64,000 nucleotides of DNA, taken from Myroides fluvii. Lineage in GTDB: Bacteria; Bacteroidota; Bacteroidia; Flavobacteriales; Flavobacteriaceae. Below are positions 34,999 to 44,216 of the stretch, piece by piece (position 1 is the first letter of the stretch; each line of letters starts with the position of its first letter). The notes below the pieces were generated by a model, which saw only the letters and a program-made list of their open reading frames with translations, had not been told where the DNA came from and searched no databases. The stretch spans positions 702,501 through 766,500 of the forward strand of contig NZ_CP039934.1 in assembly GCF_009792295.1 (NCBI RefSeq), given 5' to 3'. The position numbers and the translations under genes are program-made.

Positions 34999-37563
34999 TT
35001 GGGCAATTTTTTATCAAAAATAGTATTTATTCTTATAATCTCTGCATGTTTTTTTTCGTGTTCCTTAACGAAGAATGTGCCAGAGGATTATGATCTATTA
35101 ATGGAGAACAGTATAGTTATCAATGACAAGAAAACATCCAAGGAAGAGATCTACAATCAATTATACCAACAACCCAATAGCAAATTTCCTGTTATTGGCT
35201 CTCGTTTACGACTAAACTTATACAACCTAGCCAAACAAAATGCTGATTCTAACTATCATGCTTGGTTAGACCAACACCCTAAAACCAACAAAACCTTAGA
35301 AGCTGTTCTTTCGCGCAAACAAGTTAATCGCTTAGGAGAGTCATTTATTATTGCGGGGTTTAATAACTTTTTAATTAAAACAGGTGAACCACCAGTATTA
35401 TACGATAGCGTAAAAACAGAAAAATCCATTACCCGTTTAAAGAACTATTACTTCAACAAAGGGTACTTCGATACGAAGGTAACGCAAGAAGCCAAGCAAA
35501 TTGGCAAACAAAAGAGAAGTAACTCCTATTATATAACAACAGGAGATCCTTATTTATTAGATAGTATTTCTTATTTGATCGGTACACCAGCATTAAAGAC
35601 TTTATATGAAGATCATCAATCCAAAAGCTTACTCAAGTCCAATACGGTGTTTGATGTCAAAAACTTTGAAGAAGAGCGAAAGCGAATTACGTCGATTTAC
35701 AGAAACAATGGAGCTTATCACTTCCAAGAAATCAACATTCGCTATGAGGTAGATACGATTATAGACCGCAAGAACAAAGCTAATATTCTCCTTATTGTAG
35801 ATCAACAAACGGTAAAATCTGGAGATACCTTAGCTCAAGTTCCTTTTAAGATCTATCAAATTAGCAAAGTAAATATTTTCACCGACAATGTTTCGAAAAA
35901 CAAGGCATACGTATTAGATAGTATTCAATATAATGGCTTTAATATATACAGTTCAACAAAATTACAATACAAGCCAAAAGCACTGACGGATGCTATATTT
36001 ATCACGCCAGAAAGCACATTCAGTGATTCAAGACGAATATTAACTTCCCGTTCAATCAGCAACTTGCGCATCTTCAATTATCCTGTAATTGAATATGTTG
36101 AAGACACCAATGATCCTAAGGGCAATACGTTAATTAGCAATATCTATTTAACTTCTCGTAAAAAAATGACATTCAATCCCTCGTTGGATGTTACGCATTC
36201 GAATATACAAGACTTTGGTATTGGGGGGAGTATGGGATTATTGTTTCGAAATGTTTTTAGAGGAGCAGAAATAGTAGAATTTGGCTTAAGAGGAACGATA
36301 GGATCTTCTCGACAAATGAGCAATCCCAATGATGTATTTTTTAACGTTACTGAATATGGAGCAGATATTAAACTAACGTTTCCGCGTTTCCTATTTCCTT
36401 TCGCTTCTAATAAAATCATACCAAAAACCATGTTACCTACAACGGCAATGAGCTTCGGTTTTGCCAGACAACGCAACATTGGTTTAGACAAAGACAATTT
36501 TACAGGAATCATCAACTACAGTTGGTATCCTTCTCGCACCAACTCGTTTAGTGTGGATGTTGCTAACATTCAATATGTGAGAAACACGAATCCCAACAAC
36601 TATTTTAGTGTATATAAATCTTCGTACAACAGTTTAAATCAAATTGCACAGGAGTATGAAGTACCTGGAGACTATGTAGATGATAGTGGCAATTTGACCA
36701 TACAAGGAGAAGGAGCTAATCGCTTTATCAATGATGCATTAGCATCAAATAATCCCTTAGGCATTTCACCGGAAGACTATAGTGAAATACGCAGTATTCA
36801 AGAGCGTAAAGTACGTTTATCAGAAAACAACTTAATATTAGCCTCCAATATCACGTTCAATTCGTCAACAAGAACGGGAATTAACGACCATAGTTTTTAC
36901 ACTATTCGAACAAAGGTAGAAGCTGCAGGTGGTTTACTTGATTTGGTAATGAATAACGTAAGTGATAAAGAAGGTCATACGGGTAAAAGAACGCTATTTG
37001 ATGTAGAGTACTCTCAGTACGTTAAAACAGAATTGGATTTTGTCAAATATTGGGATATAGGACGCCAGCAAGTTGTTGCTATCCGCTTATTTGGAGGTTT
37101 AGCAATTCCTTACGGCAATGCAAACTCTATTCCATTCTCCCGCAGCTATTTTTCAGGAGGCTCCAATGACAACCGCGGTTGGCAATCGTATCGATTAGGA
37201 CCAGGAAAAAGCGGAGGGATTAATGATTTTAACGAGGCCAACATGAAGCTCTTCTTCAGTACAGAATACCGCTTTAACATCAGCGGGAAATGGAATGGTG
37301 CTTTCTTTGTAGATGCAAGTAATATTTGGAATGTATTTGACAATATAGAAGATAAAAACTACACCTTCAACGGAGTAAGTTCATTAAAAGACTTAGCAGT
37401 AAGTTCTGGTTTTGGAATTCGCTACGACTTTAGTTTCTTTGTCTTCCGATTAGATATGGGATTCAAAACGTATGATCCTTCTATTTACTCTAAACGCAAA
37501 TGGTTTGGGGAATTTAGCTTCAAAGAGTCTGTCTTGAATGTTGGTATTAATTATCCATTCTAA
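34999..37563 (+). CDS. tamL: TamL/BamA-family outer-membrane lipoprotein
   Basis: The 854-residue protein starts at a TTG: the frame is closed by TGA at 34972-34974, no ATG lies between, and the TTG start gives a normal lipoprotein signal (IVFILIISACFFSC, Cys near residue 21). Two or three POTRA-like domains occupy about 30-390 and the C-terminal 16-strand barrel (bacterial surface antigen domain) about 400-854, with the conserved RGWQSYRLGPG loop near residue 730 and a final ESVLNVGINYPF. Lipidated TamL replaces TamA in Bacteroidota and works with TamB in envelope assembly. TamB is not in the window. Confidence 0.88.
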   Translation: MGNFLSKIVFILIISACFFSCSLTKNVPEDYDLLMENSIVINDKKTSKEEIYNQLYQQPNSKFPVIGSRLRLNLYNLAKQNADSNYHAWLDQHPKTNKTLEAVLSRKQVNRLGESFIIAGFNNFLIKTGEPPVLYDSVKTEKSITRLKNYYFNKGYFDTKVTQEAKQIGKQKRSNSYYITTGDPYLLDSISYLIGTPALKTLYEDHQSKSLLKSNTVFDVKNFEEERKRITSIYRNNGAYHFQEINIRYEVDTIIDRKNKANILLIVDQQTVKSGDTLAQVPFKIYQISKVNIFTDNVSKNKAYVLDSIQYNGFNIYSSTKLQYKPKALTDAIFITPESTFSDSRRILTSRSISNLRIFNYPVIEYVEDTNDPKGNTLISNIYLTSRKKMTFNPSLDVTHSNIQDFGIGGSMGLLFRNVFRGAEIVEFGLRGTIGSSRQMSNPNDVFFNVTEYGADIKLTFPRFLFPFASNKIIPKTMLPTTAMSFGFARQRNIGLDKDNFTGIINYSWYPSRTNSFSVDVANIQYVRNTNPNNYFSVYKSSYNSLNQIAQEYEVPGDYVDDSGNLTIQGEGANRFINDALASNNPLGISPEDYSEIRSIQERKVRLSENNLILASNITFNSSTRTGINDHSFYTIRTKVEAAGGLLDLVMNNVSDKEGHTGKRTLFDVEYSQYVKTELDFVKYWDIGRQQVVAIRLFGGLAIPYGNANSIPFSRSYFSGGSNDNRGWQSYRLGPGKSGGINDFNEANMKLFFSTEYRFNISGKWNGAFFVDASNIWNVFDNIEDKNYTFNGVSSLKDLAVSSGFGIRYDFSFFVFRLDMGFKTYDPSIYSKRKWFGEFSFKESVLNVGINYPF

Positions 37564-37609
37564 TCAAATAATAATTAGTATTTTTGTCCAATAAATTAAA
37601 CACACGACT

Positions 37610-38677
37610 ATGGCACACAATATTAAACCTGGAGTAGCATTTGGTGATCAAGTGCAAGAAATATTCAATTATGCAAAAGAGAAAGGTTTTGCTTTACCAG
37701 CTGTTAACGTGACTAGTTCTAGTACAATTAACGGTGTATTGGAAACAGCGGCAAAACTAAATGCACCTGTGATTATTCAATTTTCGAATGGTGGTGCCTC
37801 TTTTATGGCAGGAAAAGGTTTATCAAATGAGAATCAAAAATCTGCTATTGCAGGAGCTATTGCAGGGGCAAAACACGTACATGCTTTAGCTGAAGCGTAT
37901 GGTGTGCCTGTTATTTTACATACGGATCACTGTGCAAAAAACTTATTACCTTGGATTGATGGGTTACTAGATGCGAGTGAGGAACATATGTCTAAATACG
38001 GAAAACCGTTATTTAGTTCACATATGATAGATTTATCAGAAGAACCTATCCAAGAAAATATTGAAATTTCTAAGAAATACCTTGAAAGAATGGACAAGAT
38101 GGGTATGACATTAGAAATTGAATTAGGTATTACAGGAGGAGAAGAAGACGGAGTGGATAACTCAGATGTTGATTCTTCAAAACTATATACACAACCAGAT
38201 GAAGTTGCCTACGCTTATGAAGAGTTGAGCAAAGTAAGTTCTCGTTTTACCATCGCAGCTGCTTTTGGAAACGTACATGGAGTTTACAAACCTGGAAACG
38301 TAAAACTTACACCAATCATCTTGAAAAACTCACAAGATTTTGTGGCGAAGAAATTCAATTTAGGACACAATCCTGTTGATTTTGTATTCCATGGAGGTTC
38401 TGGTTCATCGTTAGAAGAAATTAGAGAAGCTATTTCTTATGGTGTCATCAAAATGAACATCGATACGGATATGCAATTTGCATATACTGAAGGAATTAGA
38501 GACTATATGACTTCAAAAATCGAATATTTAAAAACACAAATAGGAAACCCTGAAGGAGCAGATGTACCAAACAAAAAGTACTACGATCCTCGTGCATGGG
38601 TTAGACAGGGAGAAATCACTTTTAATACTCGTTTAGAAGAGGCATTTAAAGACTTAAACAATGTAAATACATTGTAA
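37610..38677 (+). CDS. fbaA: Fructose-bisphosphate aldolase, class II
   Basis: The zinc aldolase interconverts fructose-1,6-bisphosphate with DHAP and glyceraldehyde-3-phosphate. The 355-residue protein is of the long FbaA type (class IIA), with the zinc-ligand motif ILHTDHCAKN near residues 102-111, ELGITGGEEDG near 173-183, ANVH-type AAFGNVHGVYKPGNVKL near 220-236, and VFHGGSGSS near 264-272. It starts 46 bases after tamL; a TATTTTTG box lies at 37579-37586. accD follows 46 bases later. Confidence 0.95.
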   Translation: MAHNIKPGVAFGDQVQEIFNYAKEKGFALPAVNVTSSSTINGVLETAAKLNAPVIIQFSNGGASFMAGKGLSNENQKSAIAGAIAGAKHVHALAEAYGVPVILHTDHCAKNLLPWIDGLLDASEEHMSKYGKPLFSSHMIDLSEEPIQENIEISKKYLERMDKMGMTLEIELGITGGEEDGVDNSDVDSSKLYTQPDEVAYAYEELSKVSSRFTIAAAFGNVHGVYKPGNVKLTPIILKNSQDFVAKKFNLGHNPVDFVFHGGSGSSLEEIREAISYGVIKMNIDTDMQFAYTEGIRDYMTSKIEYLKTQIGNPEGADVPNKKYYDPRAWVRQGEITFNTRLEEAFKDLNNVNTL

Positions 38678-38723
38678 TTTCTGCTCCAAACCTATTAACA
38701 TAGTATAAACAAAACAGACATTT

Positions 38724-39578
38724 ATGGCTTGGTTTAAAAGAAAAGAAAAAGGAATTCAAACACCAACTGAGGACAAAAAGGATATACCAAAAGGTTTATG
38801 GTACAAATCACCAACAGGTAAAATTATAGATTCTGAAGAGCTAGAAAAAAACCTATGGGTGAGTCCAGAAGACGGTTACCACGTTCGAATTGGCAGTAAG
38901 GAGTATTTTGAAATTCTTTTTGATAATGGCGATTACAAAGAAATAGCAAAGAGTTTATCTTCAAAAGATATGTTGAAATTTGAGGATACAAAAAAATACG
39001 TAGATCGCTTAAAAGAAGCTACTTCAAAAACGCAATTGAATGATGCTGTTCGTGTAGCTGTTGGAAATTCAAAAGGAGAAAAACTTGTTGTTGCTGCTAT
39101 GGACTTTGCCTTTATCGGTGGATCAATGGGATCTGTTGTAGGTGAAAAAATCGCAAGGGGAATTGATTATTCTTTAAAGCACAATATTCCTTTTTTAATG
39201 ATTTCTAAATCAGGAGGAGCACGTATGATGGAAGCTGGTTTTTCATTAATGCAAATGGCAAAAACTTCTGCTAAGTTGACACAACTGAGTGACGCTAAGA
39301 TTCCTTATATTTCACTTTGTACAGATCCAACAACAGGAGGTATTTCTGCTTCTTTCGCTATGTTAGGAGATATCAATATCGCAGAACCAGGTGCCTTAAT
39401 CGGATTTGCTGGACCACGAATTGTAAAAGATACCACAGGAAAAGATTTACCAGAAGGATTTCAAACCTCTGAATTCTTATTGGAACACGGATTCTTAGAT
39501 TTTATTACTCACCGTAAGGAATTAAAGAAAAACGTGAATCTATACCTAGATTTAATTTCAAATCGTCCAATTAGATAA
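38724..39578 (+). CDS. accD: Acetyl-CoA carboxylase carboxyltransferase subunit beta
   Basis: AccD with AccA transfers CO2 from carboxybiotin to acetyl-CoA. The 284-residue protein has the crotonase-fold carboxyltransferase domain, with [18 protein letters not shown] near residues 127-144, [16 protein letters not shown] near 164-179, and [16 protein letters not shown] near 201-216. The usual N-terminal zinc ribbon (two CxxC pairs) has lost its cysteines: the positions read [10 protein letters not shown] and [13 protein letters not shown], while the surrounding fold residues are kept. The same change is, as I recall, general in Flavobacteriaceae. A terminator follows. Confidence 0.95.
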   Translation: MAWFKRKEKGIQTPTEDKKDIPKGLWYKSPTGKIIDSEELEKNLWVSPEDGYHVRIGSKEYFEILFDNGDYKEIAKSLSSKDMLKFEDTKKYVDRLKEATSKTQLNDAVRVAVGNSKGEKLVVAAMDFAFIGGSMGSVVGEKIARGIDYSLKHNIPFLMISKSGGARMMEAGFSLMQMAKTSAKLTQLSDAKIPYISLCTDPTTGGISASFAMLGDINIAEPGALIGFAGPRIVKDTTGKDLPEGFQTSEFLLEHGFLDFITHRKELKKNVNLYLDLISNRPIR

Positions 39579-39580
39579 CA

Positions 39581-39610
39581 AAAAAGTCTTCCAAAATGGA
39601 AGACTTTTTT
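39581..39610 (+). terminator. Terminator of accD
   Basis: A 12-bp stem AAAAAGTCTTCC / GGAAGACTTTTT with a 5-base loop and flanking T run lies 3 bases after the accD stop. Confidence 0.85.
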
Positions 39611-39658
39611 GTTATCGGTTAACCGTTATCGGTTAATTTTCTGATTTAAGGATATATA

Positions 39659-40167
39659 TTCTTTAATCGATAATCTGGCGAAAAAGCAACTGGCGAAAAA
39701 ACGAAAAAGTCATCAATTATCAGTTATCGGTTATGGGTTATCGGTTATGGGTTGAAAGGTTAATCGGTTAAACCATCTAATCCTCCTAAACATATTTTCT
39801 TTAATCGAAAATCTGGCGAAAAAGCAACTGGCGAAAAAACGAAAAAGTCATCAATTATCAGTTATCGGTTATGGGTTATCGGTTATGGGTTGAAAGGTTA
39901 ATCGGTTAAACCATCTAATCCTCCTAAACATATTTTCTTTAATCGATAATCTGGCGAAAAAGCAACTGGCGAAAAAACGAAAAAGCCAATCTAAAGGCTA
40001 TCGGTTAACTGTAAACCGTAAACTGTCAACTGTAAACCATCTAATCCTCCTAAACATATTTTCTTTAATCGAAAATCTGGCGAAAAAGCAACTGGCGAAA
40101 AAACGAAAAAACCAATCTAAAGGTTATCGGTTAACTGTAAACCGTAAACTGTCAACTGTAAACCATC
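39659..40167. repeat. Tandem repeat array, four units of 105-138 bp
   Basis: Units start at about 39661, 39799, 39937 and 40063 (periods 138, 138 and 126; the last is partial). Each opens with CTTTAATCGA(T/A)AATCTGGCG and two copies of CTGGCGAAAAA. The first two continue with a minisatellite of GGTTATGGGTTATC-type words, whereas the last two carry AACTGTAAACCGTAAACTG-type words; most share CCATCTAATCCTCC before the next unit. The T/A variant alternates (T, A, T, A), suggesting duplication of a two-unit block. The array fills the whole gap between accD and the converging ABC permease and ends exactly at the permease stop codon. No ORF crosses it. Confidence 0.9.
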
Positions 40168-41418
40168 TTACATTCCCGATCGAATTGCCTCTACTGGATC
40201 TAACTTTGCAGCAGATCGAGCAGGTAAATAGCCCGAAATCAAACCAATTACAATAGACAAGCCCAATCCAACAGCAATGTTAATGAGGCTAAGTACAAAC
40301 GCAAAATCAAGCCATATACTTACTCCTTTAGCAATCGTCCAAACCAGAATAATTCCCACCATTCCACCGATTAGCGCTAAGATAATTGACTCAAATAAAA
40401 ACTGCAATAAAATAATACGCCTCTTGGCACCTATTGCCTTTTGAATGCCAATTAAATGGGTGCGTTCTTTAACCGAAACAAACATGATGTTAGCGATTCC
40501 AAATCCACCAACCAACAAAGAAAACATACTAATAATCCAACCCACCACATTCATTTGCGCGATAATATTGTCTAAAAACTCCATCATTCCGCCAAATACA
40601 TTAACAAAGAAGTTGATATCCTCCCCTACTTTGAGCCCTCTAAACGAACGTAATTTTGCCGTAATTTCATCTTCAAAAAGCTTAATATCTGCTTGTTCAT
40701 AAGGTTTTAATACAATAACGGGTGTATACGCCTTAATGTTATCCCCAAACATTTGTCGAAATAAATTAATGGGAATATAAGCAGTTTCATCATGTCCCCC
40801 ACCGATTGAAATGGCTCCTTGTTTATCTAAAACTCCAATAACCACAAATTTTCGGCCATACAAACGCACCTCTTTTCCCAATGGATCTTGGCCAGGAAAA
40901 AGTGTATTGGCAATTTCATTTCCAATCACCACAACCGCACTTCCATTTACAGCTTCAGATTCATTAAAAAAACGACCACTCGCCATCTTTACGTTATCCA
41001 GGTATTGCATATCAGAACTACAGGGGCGCACAATAACATCGTTAGCGTAATACCGATCCGCTTTCATATTTTCATTGCGCACAAAAATATTAAAGGACGC
41101 ATATTCAACATCCCTTAAATTTCGCTTTAGATAATCATATTCTTCATAAGTAACATTGGGAAACTGATCGATCTTCCAACGCGGAATTTCCGAAGGCCCA
41201 AAGGAGTGATTAAAAACATAAATCATATTGCGATCAAACCCACTTAACTCGGATTTGATGGTACGATCCATTGAATCAACAGCTGCTAAAACAGCGATGA
41301 TAGAAAAAATCCCAACGGTCACTCCTAAGAGCGAAAGCAAGGTTCTTAGTTTATTTGTTCTCAATGCATTGATAGCAAATTGAAAACTACTGAGTAATAA
41401 CCTAAAATATAGTACCAT
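40168..41418 (-). CDS. ABC transporter permease, MacB/FtsX type
   Basis: The 416-residue protein has one N-terminal helix (about 25-48), a periplasmic MacB_PCD domain (about 50-270), and a C-terminal FtsX domain with three helices, including MSVKERTHLIGIQKAIGAKRR near 315-335 and the final ARSAAKLDPVEAIRSGM, both family signatures. Such permeases work with an ATPase in mechanotransmission or lipoprotein/drug export. No ATPase gene is adjacent. The stop codon sits right at the edge of the tandem repeat array, and no terminator hairpin is present between them. Confidence 0.9.
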   Translation of the reverse strand: MVLYFRLLLSSFQFAINALRTNKLRTLLSLLGVTVGIFSIIAVLAAVDSMDRTIKSELSGFDRNMIYVFNHSFGPSEIPRWKIDQFPNVTYEEYDYLKRNLRDVEYASFNIFVRNENMKADRYYANDVIVRPCSSDMQYLDNVKMASGRFFNESEAVNGSAVVVIGNEIANTLFPGQDPLGKEVRLYGRKFVVIGVLDKQGAISIGGGHDETAYIPINLFRQMFGDNIKAYTPVIVLKPYEQADIKLFEDEITAKLRSFRGLKVGEDINFFVNVFGGMMEFLDNIIAQMNVVGWIISMFSLLVGGFGIANIMFVSVKERTHLIGIQKAIGAKRRIILLQFLFESIILALIGGMVGIILVWTIAKGVSIWLDFAFVLSLINIAVGLGLSIVIGLISGYLPARSAAKLDPVEAIRSGM

Positions 41419-41598
41419 AGCAATATGTTCTCCTTTTCTCTATTAGTAGAATAAGCGCTTAAAAGTTACACTTCCCTTCTACTTTCTTCTGAAAAAACAA
41501 GACAATTTACGTCTCTTAAAATTAAAATAAAAACTTCTCTATTAACTTTATAAATACCTAGACATTAGTTATTTTTGCCGTTTAAATAATAACACACA

Positions 41599-43125
41599 AT
41601 GAACACAACTAAAAAGATTCAATCGGCCTTAATTTCTGTTTTTAGCAAAGATGGATTAGAACCTATTGTACGAGAACTACACAAAAACGAGGTAACTATT
41701 TATTCTACAGGAGGTACAGAAACTTTCATTAAAGATTTAGGCATTCCAGTTGTTCCTGTTGAAGATATTACGTCATATCCTTCTATTTTAGGAGGTAGAG
41801 TAAAAACTTTACACCCGAAAATTTTTGGTGGAATCTTAAATAGACAAGATCACGAGGGAGATATTCAACAAATGCAAGAATTCGAAATTCCTCAAATCGA
41901 CGTAGTCATTGTAGATTTATATCCATTTGAAAAAACGGTTGCTTCTGGCGCTGGTGAAGCAGATATCATTGAAAAGATCGATATCGGTGGAATTTCATTA
42001 ATCCGCGCGGGGGCTAAAAACTTCAAAGATACAGTTATCGTACCTTCAGTAAATGAATACGATTTATTCTTACAAATGTTGCTTGAGAACAAGTGCTCAA
42101 CAACATTAGCACAAAGACGTTTACTAGCGACTAAAGCGTTTCATGTTTCTTCTCATTACGATGGGGCAATTTTCAACTATTTCAATGAAGCGGATGACAC
42201 GTTGAAAATCAGCCATGCTGAGGGAATTGAATTGCGTTACGGAGAAAACCCTCACCAAAAAGGGCATTTCTTTGGAGATTTCGATCAATTATTTGAGAAA
42301 TTACACGGAAAGGAATTGTCGTACAACAACCTATTAGACGTTGATGCTGCGGTAAACTTAATGAATGAATTCAAAGGAGAACAACCGACTTTTGCAATTT
42401 TAAAACACAATAATGCTTGTGGTCTAGCGCAAAGAAACACGATGAAAGAAGCGTATGTAGATGCCTTAGCTGGAGATCCTACTTCTGCATTTGGTGGTGT
42501 TTTAATCGCTAATGGTTTGATTGATGTTGCTACAGCACAAGAAATCAACCAATTATTCTGCGAAGTTGTTATTGCTCCTGCATACGAAACTGCAGCAATT
42601 GAGATTTTAAAAGAAAAGAAAAACAGAATTATCTTAGTATTAAATGAAATTGAGTTGCCTAAAAAACACGTACGCACTTGTTTAAATGGTATCTTAGTAC
42701 AAGATAAAGATCATGTAACTGACAATAAAGACCATCTAACAACCGTTACTAAAGTAGCTCCAACTGACAAAGAAGTAGAAGATTTATTATTTGCTTCTAA
42801 AATTTGCAAACACACCAAATCAAATACAATTGTTTTAGTGAAAGACGGGCAACTTTGCGCTTCAGGAACAGGACAAACATCAAGAGTAGATGCTTTGCGT
42901 CAAGCGATTGAGAAAGCTAATTCATTCGAATTCAACCTAAAAGGAGCTGTAATGGCAAGTGATGCTTTCTTTCCTTTCCCTGACTGTGTAGCGATTGCTG
43001 ACCAGGCTGGAATTACAGCGGTTATCCAACCCGGTGGTTCAATTAAAGACGATTTGAGTATTACGTACTGTGATGAAAATAAAATCGCAATGGTTTTCAC
43101 TGGAATTCGCCATTTTAAACATTAA
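41599..43125 (+). CDS. purH: Bifunctional AICAR transformylase / IMP cyclohydrolase
   Basis: PurH catalyses the last two steps of purine synthesis. The 508-residue protein has the N-terminal MGS-like IMP cyclohydrolase domain (about 1-150; SVFSKDGLEPIVREL, YSTGGTETFIKDLGIPV and TLHPKIFGGIL) and the C-terminal transformylase domain with ILKHNNACGLA near 266-276, the catalytic Lys-His block, and DAFFPFPDCVAIADQAGI near 455-472. A TATTTTTG box lies at 41570-41577. It is monocistronic or leads into mreB 54 bases later, which has its own TAATTTTG box. Confidence 0.95.
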   Translation: MNTTKKIQSALISVFSKDGLEPIVRELHKNEVTIYSTGGTETFIKDLGIPVVPVEDITSYPSILGGRVKTLHPKIFGGILNRQDHEGDIQQMQEFEIPQIDVVIVDLYPFEKTVASGAGEADIIEKIDIGGISLIRAGAKNFKDTVIVPSVNEYDLFLQMLLENKCSTTLAQRRLLATKAFHVSSHYDGAIFNYFNEADDTLKISHAEGIELRYGENPHQKGHFFGDFDQLFEKLHGKELSYNNLLDVDAAVNLMNEFKGEQPTFAILKHNNACGLAQRNTMKEAYVDALAGDPTSAFGGVLIANGLIDVATAQEINQLFCEVVIAPAYETAAIEILKEKKNRIILVLNEIELPKKHVRTCLNGILVQDKDHVTDNKDHLTTVTKVAPTDKEVEDLLFASKICKHTKSNTIVLVKDGQLCASGTGQTSRVDALRQAIEKANSFEFNLKGAVMASDAFFPFPDCVAIADQAGITAVIQPGGSIKDDLSITYCDENKIAMVFTGIRHFKH

Positions 43126-43179
43126 TTTACTAATTTTGTAGAACAACATAAATATTAACTCTAAAAGCCTTTTATATCT

Positions 43180-44208
43180 ATGGGATTTTTTGATTTCATG
43201 ACGGAAGATATCGCAATTGACTTAGGTACTGCGAACACCCTTATCATTCACGATGGAAAAGTTGTCGTTGACAATCCATCAATCGTTGCTAGAGATAGGA
43301 CAACGGGAAAAATTATAGCCGTTGGAAAAGAAGCGAGTTTGATGCAAGGAAAAACGCATGGTAACATCAAAACGATACGCCCTTTAAAAGACGGAGTTAT
43401 TGCTGATTTTGACGCATCAGAAAAAATGATAAGCCTCTTTATCAAAAGCATTCCTGCTCTAAGAAAAAAAATGTTTACACCTGCTTTGCGCATGGTTGTA
43501 TGTATTCCTTCCGGAATTACGGAGGTTGAAATGCGTGCTGTAAAAGAATCTTGTGAGCGTGTAAATGGTAAAGAGGTTTATCTAATACATGAACCAATGT
43601 CTGCTGCTATTGGTATTGGTGTAGACATTATGCAACCCAAAGGAAACATGATTGTTGATATCGGAGGAGGAACAACAGAAATTGCTGTTATTGCTCTTGG
43701 CGGTATTGTGTGTGATAAATCCGTAAAAATTGCGGGTGACGTATTTACAAACGACATCATTTACTATATGCGTACACAACACAACTTATTTGTTGGGGAG
43801 AGTACAGCAGAAAAGATTAAAATTCAAATAGGAGCTGCAACAGAAGATTTAGAAACTGCTCCAGAAGATATGCTAGTTCAAGGACGTGACTTGTTAACGG
43901 GAAAACCAAAACAGGTAACAGTTTCTTACCGCGAAATAGCAAAAGCATTAGACAAATCAATACAACGTATCGAAGATGCTGTAATGGAAACGTTATCTCA
44001 AACGCCTCCAGAGTTAGCAGCTGATATATACAATACGGGAATCTACCTCGCAGGTGGAGGATCTATGTTGAGAGGACTAGACAAGCGAATCTCTCAAAAA
44101 ACAGATTTACCTGTTTATATTGCAGAAGATCCATTACGTGCAGTTGTACGTGGAACGGGGCTTGCCATCAAAAATATTGACAAATACAAAAGTGTATTGA
44201 TAAAATAA
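43180..44208 (+). CDS. mreB: Rod shape-determining protein MreB
   Basis: This 342-residue actin homologue polymerises under the inner membrane and guides elongasome synthesis. Phosphate-1 loop DIAIDLGTANTLI is near residues 10-22, MIVDIGGGTTEIAVI near 157-171 and the ADP-binding GIYLAGGGSMLRGL near 286-299. The N-terminal MGFFDFMTED gives the amphipathic membrane helix. It is the first gene of mreB-mreC-mreD-mrdA-rodA; TAATTTTG at 43131-43138 is a likely -7 box. Confidence 0.96.
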   Translation: MGFFDFMTEDIAIDLGTANTLIIHDGKVVVDNPSIVARDRTTGKIIAVGKEASLMQGKTHGNIKTIRPLKDGVIADFDASEKMISLFIKSIPALRKKMFTPALRMVVCIPSGITEVEMRAVKESCERVNGKEVYLIHEPMSAAIGIGVDIMQPKGNMIVDIGGGTTEIAVIALGGIVCDKSVKIAGDVFTNDIIYYMRTQHNLFVGESTAEKIKIQIGAATEDLETAPEDMLVQGRDLLTGKPKQVTVSYREIAKALDKSIQRIEDAVMETLSQTPPELAADIYNTGIYLAGGGSMLRGLDKRISQKTDLPVYIAEDPLRAVVRGTGLAIKNIDKYKSVLIK

Positions 44209-44216
44209 ACTAACCT

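Noticed and set aside
36144..36515. 123-codon minus-strand ORF
   Set aside because: It is antisense to the tamL barrel region, with no start context or motif.
39700..39900. Telomere-like GGTTATGGG words
   Set aside because: The words are minisatellite units inside the larger repeat in the middle of a chromosome segment; no sign of a linear end.
39659..40167. CRISPR array
   Set aside because: The repeated units are long (126-138 bp), contiguous, vary internally, and have no regular unique spacers; no cas genes are near.
42285..42677. 130-codon minus-strand ORF
   Set aside because: It is antisense to purH, whose frame carries clear catalytic motifs; no independent support.
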